From the NCBI RefSeq assembly GCF_016429065.1, contig NZ_JAELTX010000021.1, positions 1 to 50,965 of the forward strand: 50,965 nucleotides of DNA, read 5' to 3'. The DNA is from Pedobacter sp. ASV17. GTDB taxonomy: Bacteria > Bacteroidota > Bacteroidia > Sphingobacteriales > Sphingobacteriaceae. Below are positions 37,901-44,771 of this stretch, piece after piece. Each line of letters opens with the position of its first letter. Position 1 is the stretch's first letter. The translations under genes were made by a program, and so were the position numbers. Under the pieces are notes generated by a model. That model saw nothing but the letters and a program-made list of their open reading frames with translations, ran no database searches and was not told where the DNA came from.

Positions 37901-38077
37901 TGTCGTACGGAAAAGTTTCTTGCCTTTTACACTGATATTTACTCCAGGCATGCCTATCCCAGTCTCATCAGTGACCTTGCCCTTAATTTGTAGGGTTCCA
38001 TTTTGGGCGAAGCCAGATAGGATAGAAAAAGCACAGCATAGCAGAAGCAATAAGCTTCTCATAAATGTTGGTTTCAT
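34952..38077 (-). CDS. SusC/RagA-family TonB-linked outer-membrane protein
   Basis: A 1041-residue SusC-type transporter. The signal peptide ends SGFAQ. The carboxypeptidase-regulatory-like domain is KGKVTDETGIGMPGVNISVK. The plug includes IAGVDVGNIANGIAGTKRIV, RGGSSLTGNNQPLWVVDGTP and the family-typical VLKGNAAAALYGSLASNGVI. The barrel runs to the C-terminal FTLKLSL. No STN domain is present, so no direct sigma signalling is expected, in keeping with regulation by the AraC protein. First gene of an operon that continues to 26668. Confidence 0.95.
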   Translation of the reverse strand: MKPTFMRSLLLLLCCAFSILSGFAQNGTLQIKGKVTDETGIGMPGVNISVKGKKLFRTTDNFGAYTIGPIQEKDVLIFSYTGYSTKEVTVTGALVNVNLVPDANNLKEVVVTALNINRDKKSLGYSVTSIDGSMVNSVQTPNIVNALSGKIAGVDVGNIANGIAGTKRIVIRGGSSLTGNNQPLWVVDGTPINTETLGGPDAFGGVDYGDGLTGLNPDDIETISVLKGNAAAALYGSLASNGVILVTTKKGKSINGKSVIDFSSSMLFDKLVNTTDFQFDYGQSGTGNEPPATPEEGFSSSSWGAKLDGRPSVRFDGVTVPFNAVKDNYERFFNTGNTLTNTVSISGSNNIHNYRISLSDLRNEDIIPNAKFNRTGVNLKTTSKFGRLTADIALNYTVEKAKNRPFIGGNVSNLFYSLAYMPGNIDVESLKPGYNADGNEFSYANSISNPYYAVNKVSQSDNKDRVTGSINLKYDFTKWLYLRGRATRDYYAVGRSRYIPGGNQFTSYPLGQLEEAATKSWVSNYELILGVKDIKIGDVGINFFVGGNNLERKRDIVNTSGNSFVVPGVYTFNNLATKLPITSKSWQKTNSFFGSLELSYHNYLYLNLTGRNDWFSTLPMDNNNLFYPAASLSFVFSDAFKLPEAISFGKLRASTAQVSGDTSPYQLDLSYSLTQVAYGGNNLQYIGTTNISNSKLQPLLSTDYELGLEMDFFKGRMGFDVSYYNKQIKNDIVRTAVSRSTGFRTAILNVGKMENQGIELLLKGTPVKTGKFQWDVSTTFTKNSNKVVTLGPGTENAPILMATAKSGEVIIQLEEGKRYGGIYGYKYKRNDAGQIVYNAQGLPQYTTKNEFLANGVYDKMLGFGNTFSFGNFALFTLVDAKWGASIYSETNALSYSNGKHKNTLIGREDGLIGEGVNDSGAANTVKLRGISNTDFTTGASSVQSYYQQISHVAEEFIYDASFVKLREVSLSYRFPKSLLSKVGISNATFSLVGRNLATLYKHKDLTNVDPESSVASGNAQGIERLVYPVTRNFGFTLKLSL

Positions 38078-38109
38078 TTCTGTTGTTTGTTTTTGTTTTT
38101 TAATGACAG

Positions 38110-38117
38110 CAAAAGTA
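38110..38117 (-). promoter_or_regulatory. Candidate -7 promoter element (TACTTTTG) of the SusC operon
   Basis: Minus-strand TACTTTTG fits the Bacteroidota -7 consensus TAnnTTTG and lies 33 bp before the SusC ATG. A TTG at the -33 position is present only with a shortened 15-bp spacer, which fits a promoter needing an activator. The candidate AraC sites begin about 44 bp farther upstream. Confidence 0.5.
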
Positions 38118-38160
38118 TCTCCTAGCCTAGCGCAAGAACTCTAATTAAAAGTTGATTTCG

Positions 38161-38205
38161 TATACTTTTTTAACACTAAAACACTCAAAAACAAGCTTTA
38201 ACACT
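38161..38205 (-). promoter_or_regulatory. Candidate AraC operator upstream of the SusC operon
   Basis: The 17-mer tatacttttttaacact (38161-38177) is identical to 23788-23804. A partial second copy, ctttaacact, lies at 38196-38205, about 28 bp away in the same orientation, the kind of direct repeat an AraC dimer binds. The distance to the SusC ATG is 84 bp, and to the dehydrogenase ATG 115 bp, with the same orientation relative to both genes. Confidence 0.6.
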
Positions 38206-38471
38206 GAGTTAACAATCAAAAAACAATAACTTAACCAAGTGCTTCAGAACAGACAGCATTATAAGTTATTACAGAAGGGTAAGTTTTATTTACGACAAAA
38301 TCGTCAAGCGACTTCCTGTTGTTTAAATTGATAGATGCCCCTACAAGGACATTTAAATGAATCACGCATTTATTGGATGATGTTCGAAAGCTACCAGCTG
38401 ATTGCGATCAATCAGCCAGATAATATTGAGTTACGAATAGTGCTTGTAGGGAAGAATATAGTGGTAAGATT

Positions 38472-38596
38472 CAAGCTCCCTCTGAGGTATCGGGATCCTA
38501 CTCCCCAGCCACCCTCTGATTAATCCCGCAGGTGCGGGACCCTAACCAGCTGGGCTAATATTCCCGTTAGCACTTCGCCACCAATAAGTCTTTCGA
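38472..38596 (-). repeat. Direct repeat with 50829-50965 (GIY-YIG gene tail and downstream sequence)
   Basis: About 125 bp match 50829-50965 with a few substitutions and one 12-bp difference near 38485. The repeat covers the last 25 codons of a GIY-YIG gene and about 48 bp after its stop. It contains the hairpin tcccgcaggtgcggga. The right-hand copy is cut by the window edge, so the full repeat length is unknown. Confidence 0.9.
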
Positions 38597-38798
38597 GTAG
38601 CTTTCTGCTCTTTTGCTTTTTGATGAACCGCTCCAAATGCATGGCCTCACTCTCTATTTCGCCACAAGCAAAAACAGCTTTTAATATCCAAGGCCTATGC
38701 TTTGAAGTAAAGGTTATCCTATCACTATGATTATGCTCTTTAGCGCAAGTCCTAGAACCAAAGAAACGAACCATGGTCAGACTTGTGCTAACTGACAC
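38520..38798 (-). pseudogene. C-terminal half of a GIY-YIG endonuclease gene
   Basis: From about position 38738 to the stop at 38520 the frame encodes EHNHSDRITFTSKHRPWILK, then LERFIKKQKSRKLLERLI and the tail AQLVRVPHLRD, a well-known C-terminal half of small Bacteroidota GIY-YIG proteins. The N-terminal half with the GIY and YIG motifs is missing. The residues before EHNHS (MVRFFGSRTCAK) come from unrelated sequence next to the IS remnant. The missing half is found 12 kb away at 50665-50772 on the same strand. Confidence 0.85.
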
Positions 38799-39481
38799 AA
38801 GTCATCCAAAACTCAAACCCAAAACACAAGACTTGCGCCAAAGTGGGGATGAAAGAAAACAAAAGGAAGATTATTAAGGAAAGGATGGGACAACTTGGAC
38901 ACATTGACTGCCATCACCTTGGCAAAGCTGTAATAAGGGGACAAAGCCGCAAGCTCTACCTGGTATGCCTACTGGATGACTATAGCCGTCTGGCCTGGGC
39001 AGAGGCAACATAAGATATAACTTCGCTAACGGTGATGTTTGCTGCCATGAGGTGCATCAATATGCTGCAGGGCCAATATGGGATAAAGTTCGAAGAGGTC
39101 CTCCCTGACAATGGGCCAGAGTTTGGCCAACGGCAAAGCCAAAATAAAATGAACCATCCTTTTGAACGGATGCTTATAGAATTGCATATCAGGCATAGGT
39201 ATACCCAGCCTTACAGGCCCCAAACCAATGGAAAGGAGGAGAGGTTCTGGAGAACATTAAAAGAAGATCTGATCGAAGAAACTGATTTTGACAGCATTGA
39301 GGAACTTCATGACGAATTATTTCAATATATGCTTTATTATAATCAAGAAAGACCACATCAAGGAATAGGGAGAATAACGCCGATTGAAATGGCTAAAAAT
39401 GAAAACCAAAAAGAATAATAAATTAATCCGCATCTAAAATCAAATCTGTTACCGAATTATCTGACATCTACACTGCTGACA
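38785..39481 (+). mobile_element. Internally deleted IS481-like insertion sequence
   Basis: The interior encodes a DDE transposase core of IS481 type. The proposed ends are tgtgctaactgacacaag at the left and, read inward from the right, TGTCAGCAGTGTAGATGTCA. They start with TGT as in this family but match only partly, so the exact borders are uncertain. At 697 bp it is shorter than a complete element, and the part encoding the N-terminal helix-turn-helix is absent. Confidence 0.65.
38849..39418 (+). pseudogene. Broken IS481-type transposase (rve/DDE core)
   Basis: From ATG 38849 the frame reads MGQLGHIDCHHLGKAVIRG and VCLLDDYSRLAWAEAT, then a TAA stop at 39011-39013, and continues in the same frame with DITSLTVMFAAMRC, LPDNGPEFG, HRYTQPYRPQTNGKEERFW and YNQERPHQGI. 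Catalytic acidic residues are visible in HIDC, LPDNG and KEERFW. The DNA-binding N-terminus of about 100 residues is missing. With an internal stop and a 5' deletion it is not expected to transpose. Confidence 0.88.
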
Positions 39482-39652
39482 TTTCCCCAAAGGGGGAAGC
39501 GTGATCTTTAAGGTTACTTTCAATCTATCCAAACCTTTTAACTTGATACCGCCCAATACGGTTATATGCAATTTACCATCGATATAGATTAATAATTCGG
39601 GGTTGTCGGTTGCCAGTTTCGCCATTGTTGAAAAAAGTTTAATGTGTAACAT
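39482..39652 (-). pseudogene. Truncated gene fragment cut by the IS element
   Basis: The frame starts at ATG 39652 and encodes about 55 residues (MLHIKLFSTMAKLATDN, ELLIYIDGKLHITVLGGIKL) before it runs into the right end of the IS remnant at 39481, where the reading continues as IS-derived sequence. The composition looks coding, and the break coincides with the IS border. I do not recognise the family, and no continuation is seen on the other side of the IS. Confidence 0.5.
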
Positions 39653-39689
39653 CTCCTTAGGGATGCCAAGGCCAGAAAGGCGTACGCAT

Positions 39690-39723
39690 AAAAAAGCCTG
39701 GCAATTCTTACATCGCCGGGCTT
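39690..39723 (-). terminator. Intrinsic terminator after the toxin-immunity pair
   Basis: On the minus strand AGCCCGGC pairs with GCCAGGCT (one mismatch) and is followed by six T residues. It lies about 25 bp after the stop of the gene at 39746 and should end the RHS transcript. Confidence 0.8.
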
Positions 39724-39745
39724 ATAGTTTTACCTGCTTGAAATT

Positions 39746-40036
39746 CTAAATAAAAATAGGCTTCTCAATACTTAAAGCCGTAAGAATATTTGAAATTCTT
39801 TGTAAATCATATGGAATTAAATAATCTGATTTAAAAGAGTTTTGTAGAGTTTCCCAGTCATCTGTTAATTGACCTAGTGAAAAATCTATAGGTTGTGTGC
39901 TAGGAGTGTAAATTTCATTCTCTTCAAGTTTCCAATAAAAATCATTTTCCATTTCTATTTCATTCCCATAAAATTCTTTATACTTTAAAAAAATGGCGGA
40001 AATCATTTGCTCCAAATCTTCCAGTTTTATTTTCAT
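39746..40036 (-). CDS. Candidate immunity protein for the RHS toxin
   Basis: Start placed at ATG 40036, one base after the RHS stop (96 residues); the frame opens 33 bases earlier inside the RHS gene. The product is small, acidic and cytosolic (no signal peptide): MKIKLEDLEQMISAIF, then NDFYWKLEENEIY and the motif SLGQLTDDWETL. Small acidic proteins with a YW...LGQLTDDW core occur next to toxin genes, and the position directly behind an RHS toxin tail is the classic immunity slot. The partner relation is inferred from position; the family is not formally identified. Confidence 0.75.
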   Translation of the reverse strand: MKIKLEDLEQMISAIFLKYKEFYGNEIEMENDFYWKLEENEIYTPSTQPIDFSLGQLTDDWETLQNSFKSDYLIPYDLQRISNILTALSIEKPIFI

Positions 40037-40037
40037 T

Positions 40038-43000
40038 TTATTTGTCGTTTTTAGATTTAAGTTTTTCAATATTATCTTTAAATTTCTGTATCTCTTTTTC
40101 TAAGCTCTTTATTCTTCCTGCAATGATTTTTTCCTGTATTTCTTTCGTAGCATTTTTCAGGGTTCCTTTATTATCAAACTTAAACGGGTCTGCTATATAG
40201 TCTTTTAATTTTTTGGTGTGTTCTGAAATATTTTTTTCATAAGAGGAAATTGCTTTTGCAACCGAATTAGCAGACATTGTTTTCGTTTCTGTATTTACAG
40301 CAAGAACACCTGTAGTACCTGGTTTCAGCATACTGAGTGGCACAGCAGCATCAAAACCGGCAAATGCAGTCTGTTTCATATCTTTCAGTAGACCTTCGGT
40401 TGGAACTTGCTTCATTTCAAAAGAATAAGCCCCATCCTTATAAATCTCTTCCCCTTGCCACTTCATTCCTTTTTTGTTTGGAATAAATGCTTTATAGAAA
40501 AGTGTTTTCAGTCCTCTCACTCCATTCACTATAGCAGCGCCGATCTGCATGCCTGCATTAAGTTCGTCTGGAGTTTCTCGATGCGGACAATAAGGATCAT
40601 CACACTTGCCGTCCGGATCGGTTCTGTTCATAGGATTGTTTGAACAGTAATGATATGGTGTTAAGCTCTGTGAGTGCTCCGCCAGCGGGTCCACCACAAT
40701 CCATCTTCCAATTACTGGATCATAGAACCTCGCCCCATAATCATACTGTTGCAGCTCATCCTGCAACTCCTTGCCATTGTAAAGATACCTATTTTCGAGC
40801 GAGGCTGCACCAATGTCATTTAGCCCAGACTTCCGCATCCCAAAGGCATAATAGTCGTCTCGTTGGATCACCTCAATGGCACTTCCGTTCACTTTGAAAG
40901 TTGCCCTCACATTGCCCAGATGGTCAGTAAGATTATAGTGGTAAATATAACCGCTCCCACTGTTGAAAGCAATACCTTCTTCGGTCTGTATGAAATCGAT
41001 ATTACCGTTAGTATATTGGATGTCACCTACATAATCAGTGGTAATAGTGCTAGTACCAGTAGATACCTTCTTCAGCTTTCTGCCCGTTGCATCGTAGGTA
41101 TAAGTCATGCTAAAGCCATTCTTATTGGCCGTAACTGGAAGGTTAAGATAATTGTAACCAAGTCCAACGCCGTTTCGTCCATCTATAATCGCATTGCCGT
41201 TTTCATCATATTGATACAGTCCAGTAAAACTCGTGATGTCTTGCAGCTGATTGCCAGTATAATTATAAACTCTTGCTCCTGCATTGTCCCTATTTAGACT
41301 TTTGATATTTCCCATCAGATCGTAACTAATCTCCTCTGTCATCCCTGTGGCCGCACCTTTCAAAAGCCTGTTCAAATGGTCATATTGATAGGCAAAAGTA
41401 TTGTTAACACCGTTGGTATAGCTTTGACTGGAGATATTGCCATTGAACTGTGGATAGCTACCTTCGTTATATTGTAACTGCACATCAAGCTGATTACTAT
41501 GGCTACGCTTCAACCAGCCTCTCTCATTGTAGGTAAAAGCGGTGGTTTGGATACCGTTATGCAGTTTCTTATTTTTTAACTGACCGATCTCATTGTACAC
41601 CAACGCCGACAGTACCGTTGGTGCAATACCATTGATACTCTGAACCGTGGTTTTTCTCCTCCCCATGTGATCGTAGGTATAAGCCATGGAAATAGTAGTA
41701 GAAACACTACCATTCACATGGGTGCGCATCGCATTCTTCACGTTTCCATCAAAGTCGTACTCCGTGTCAAATACATCGTGACCATTATTCAAGTGATGCT
41801 CACTTTTAATCTGTATAGTACGCCCATATTCGTCGTAATAACTCACTGAAAGCAATTTTGTACCCATGCCTAATACAGTGGTACTTGTTCCAGTAAGCAG
41901 CCCCTTGGTTTTTGAAGCTTGCACCTGTGTGGTACCGTTAGGTTGACCAAATGTGTTATTGAAAAAATCGTAATCGTCATAGTAATTAACCGTCAGGTAA
42001 CTGTTGATTGCTGTATTAGGAAAAGCTAAGTTATTATAGCCTGTCATCACGCCACTACTATTATTATTATCACGTTCTTCCCAAAGTATGGCATGGCCAT
42101 CAACCATAGTCTGCATATCTACGATATCAGCTGTATTATTATATATACCAGTGACAATAATGCGCCCCAATGCATCATACTTGGTGAATAACCATTGACC
42201 ATCATTACGCTGCACGGCATCCTGTGTAAGCACCACTTGATCAAGTTTGTTGTACACCATAAATTGCCAATATTTGCCGGGAGTTTTCTTCTTTATCATC
42301 CTAAGCTTTCCATCGTAATGATAGCCGTAAATAAAGTTGACGAATATAGTCTGCGTTTCATCAAAACTGACAATATTCAGTCCGTTCTCATTCACCGCTG
42401 GTGGCAATACATAGCGTAGGTTGCCAAATAGGTCGTAGATATAATAAGTACTTAAACTCTTTGTGTTGTTCTCCCAATTGCGCTTGAGCACCACACGCCC
42501 CTCAAGATCCTTGAATTCTTCTATCGTGCCAGCATTACCATCGGAGGGTTTCCAATTCTCATCTTTAAGGATGTTTTTGAAAAGTTTACCAATCTCATAA
42601 ACGCCTGAAGAGATTGCCCCATTACCAGCAGTATTTATCGTCCAGAGCTTTACTCCGTCTCCCGCGTTGTTTACACCATATTCGAATTTTATCGTGTGTC
42701 CGGTATTACTACCAATAATAGGTTGCCAAGCGTCTCCTGGCGCTCCTGATTCAATAGTCCTGTTTAGCGGTGATGGTTCAAAAACGGTTCGACTAAACGG
42801 ATTGGCAGTAGCCTTAACCCCATCAGGGGGGTCATTATAAAAACCAGCTTGGCCATTGGACAATAAAGCATTTGCCCTGTAAGCTCCGTTATTTCCAGAA
42901 ATGGTATATGGTTGGAACTTTAGTGTTTCGCGTCCCAACGCATCGTAAGCATAGGGGTAAATAATATCTTTTCCGGTAGGGCTACCTTTTGTATTAACCG

Positions 43001-44756
43001 TTTGCTTTGGTCTTCCCAAGCCATCAAAATAAGCAACCTCATGCATAACTTCACATGTCGGTTGCTGATCTAAATCCGTACCTTTAGCAAATGCCTTACG
43101 CGGTGTATATGTGGCTTTAAAATTTTCACTTAAACTCACCTTTGGTGCTAAAGGCGTACACAAACCTATATCATCAATCTGAATAGATGTTGTAATCATA
43201 CCACTAGCATTTCCGAACCCTTCTGAAACAACATAGTAAGTACCTGCGCCTAAACTCACCTTCATTGATGCGGCAGCACCACTACATAACGGACCATCGT
43301 CGTTGTTAACCTGAATGGTATTTCCTGAGGCATCCAACAGATGCATATAGGTATCAATTGTTGAACCACAATGAGAAATAGAAAGTTCCGACGCGGAAGA
43401 CAAAACAATTTTATAATAAATATCATTACTTGCTTGGCCAATATCATTCCCATAACACCTAGAATTATCACGTGTACTTCTAAAAACACGCCCAGATTCT
43501 AACGTACCTACGTCAATAGGTGCATTAATAGTAGAGCCAGCTAACATTCTAGGGGCTACGCTAATATCAATACTACCAAAGCCTGAATTTAGCAGTTTGA
43601 TCAAATAAGTTCCTCGAGAAAGACTTACTTTTAAAGAGGCTGGCGCCCCAACACATAAAGGACCGTTACCGTCATTAAATGCTATGACCTCGTCAGATAA
43701 GTTTAAAACCTTAAGCTCTCCATACCCTCCTATTGTACATGTAGACACAAGAAGATCAGCATCGTCTAAAACCTCAATTTTATAATAAATTCCAGACGTC
43801 CCACAACTGCTATTTATTCTGCTATCACTATAATTTCGTTCAACGCATCCACTAAATTCACCCGCCAAAACTGGGTTTTCCTTAGCATAGCCTATCGGTA
43901 GTGCTGGTTTAGCTGTTATATTGGTGATAATTGTTCCGCTGCTTGAACCCGAACCTTCTGAAACCACATAATAAGTACCAGGTTGCAATGTTATTTTTAT
44001 TGATGCCCGCAATCCAGCACACAATGGTCCGTTATCATTATTTGAAACTATAACACCACCACTACTGTTCAATAAATGTATATTTGTATCAAAGTTTGAT
44101 TCGCAATGGGAAATTTCTATCTCTCGGGTTTCGGTTATAATTAATCTATAAAAAATATCATTACTCGAAGCCCCAACTCCGTTACCGTAACAACTGCTAC
44201 TATTATTCCTAATATCTCTAAAAGAACGGCCTGAACAGTCACCAAAACTACCAGCCTCTATTGGATTACCAATTGACGATCCTATTGGATAGCTCTGACC
44301 TACAACATTTATACTAATCGTAAGGTCATCCGGTCCTCCATAGCCATCACCCTCCATGGCGGCATAGTACGTCCCAGGGCCAAGTGTTAGTTTCATTGAT
44401 GACTTAAGTGAATTACAGAGCGGGCCATAATTATCATTGCTGCTTATTTGGGCATAGGATGAATTAAGTAAATAAAGACGTGTGTCCGTCACTAACGAAG
44501 AGCATAAATCAATTGATATTTCAACGGTATCAGTCAAGACAAATTTATACCAAGCATCTTTGGAAGGTTCTCCAATATTGTCGTTAAAAGTGCTCATACT
44601 CGATTGATGATCAGAATAACTACGTGACTCGCAGCGACTGAATACACCAGCATCAAACGGATGGCTAATTGTTCCCAGATTTTGAGCATTTAAAGTTGAA
44701 GTTAGCAACATGAAAAACGCTATAAAAAAACAACAGGTATATCTCACAATATTCAT
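40038..44756 (-). CDS. RHS-repeat polymorphic toxin with four N-terminal PPC-like modules
   Basis: A 1572-residue exported protein with a signal peptide ending TLNAQ. Residues about 25-530 hold four similar modules of about 125 residues, three or four with the NDNGPLC motif and a following GTYYVVSEG-type strand; these resemble pre-peptidase C-terminal domains. A DUF6443-like start (VAYFDGLGRPKQTV) and YD/RHS repeats follow (YDALGRIIVTG, YDENGNAI). The RHS core ends with YDYGARFYDPVIGRWIVVDP and NPMNRTDPDG at about 1383. The variable tail of about 189 residues carries no secretion motif. It ends in a helical stretch with FKFDNKGTLKNATKEIQEKI and is probably the toxic domain; its activity is not identified. 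Confidence 0.92.
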   Translation of the reverse strand: MNIVRYTCCFFIAFFMLLTSTLNAQNLGTISHPFDAGVFSRCESRSYSDHQSSMSTFNDNIGEPSKDAWYKFVLTDTVEISIDLCSSLVTDTRLYLLNSSYAQISSNDNYGPLCNSLKSSMKLTLGPGTYYAAMEGDGYGGPDDLTISINVVGQSYPIGSSIGNPIEAGSFGDCSGRSFRDIRNNSSSCYGNGVGASSNDIFYRLIITETREIEISHCESNFDTNIHLLNSSGGVIVSNNDNGPLCAGLRASIKITLQPGTYYVVSEGSGSSSGTIITNITAKPALPIGYAKENPVLAGEFSGCVERNYSDSRINSSCGTSGIYYKIEVLDDADLLVSTCTIGGYGELKVLNLSDEVIAFNDGNGPLCVGAPASLKVSLSRGTYLIKLLNSGFGSIDISVAPRMLAGSTINAPIDVGTLESGRVFRSTRDNSRCYGNDIGQASNDIYYKIVLSSASELSISHCGSTIDTYMHLLDASGNTIQVNNDDGPLCSGAAASMKVSLGAGTYYVVSEGFGNASGMITTSIQIDDIGLCTPLAPKVSLSENFKATYTPRKAFAKGTDLDQQPTCEVMHEVAYFDGLGRPKQTVNTKGSPTGKDIIYPYAYDALGRETLKFQPYTISGNNGAYRANALLSNGQAGFYNDPPDGVKATANPFSRTVFEPSPLNRTIESGAPGDAWQPIIGSNTGHTIKFEYGVNNAGDGVKLWTINTAGNGAISSGVYEIGKLFKNILKDENWKPSDGNAGTIEEFKDLEGRVVLKRNWENNTKSLSTYYIYDLFGNLRYVLPPAVNENGLNIVSFDETQTIFVNFIYGYHYDGKLRMIKKKTPGKYWQFMVYNKLDQVVLTQDAVQRNDGQWLFTKYDALGRIIVTGIYNNTADIVDMQTMVDGHAILWEERDNNNSSGVMTGYNNLAFPNTAINSYLTVNYYDDYDFFNNTFGQPNGTTQVQASKTKGLLTGTSTTVLGMGTKLLSVSYYDEYGRTIQIKSEHHLNNGHDVFDTEYDFDGNVKNAMRTHVNGSVSTTISMAYTYDHMGRRKTTVQSINGIAPTVLSALVYNEIGQLKNKKLHNGIQTTAFTYNERGWLKRSHSNQLDVQLQYNEGSYPQFNGNISSQSYTNGVNNTFAYQYDHLNRLLKGAATGMTEEISYDLMGNIKSLNRDNAGARVYNYTGNQLQDITSFTGLYQYDENGNAIIDGRNGVGLGYNYLNLPVTANKNGFSMTYTYDATGRKLKKVSTGTSTITTDYVGDIQYTNGNIDFIQTEEGIAFNSGSGYIYHYNLTDHLGNVRATFKVNGSAIEVIQRDDYYAFGMRKSGLNDIGAASLENRYLYNGKELQDELQQYDYGARFYDPVIGRWIVVDPLAEHSQSLTPYHYCSNNPMNRTDPDGKCDDPYCPHRETPDELNAGMQIGAAIVNGVRGLKTLFYKAFIPNKKGMKWQGEEIYKDGAYSFEMKQVPTEGLLKDMKQTAFAGFDAAVPLSMLKPGTTGVLAVNTETKTMSANSVAKAISSYEKNISEHTKKLKDYIADPFKFDNKGTLKNATKEIQEKIIAGRIKSLEKEIQKFKDNIEKLKSKNDK

Positions 44757-44771
44757 AATTAAAAAGCGTAA

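Noticed and set aside
38335..38523. A 62-codon plus-strand frame between the SusC promoter and the GIY-YIG fragment.
   Set aside because: No similarity to any family I know, and its end is made from the non-coding tail repeat. A gene fragment cannot be excluded, but nothing supports it.
40863..41297. A 144-codon plus-strand frame inside the RHS gene.
   Set aside because: It is antisense to clear YD/RHS repeats and encodes low-complexity sequence.
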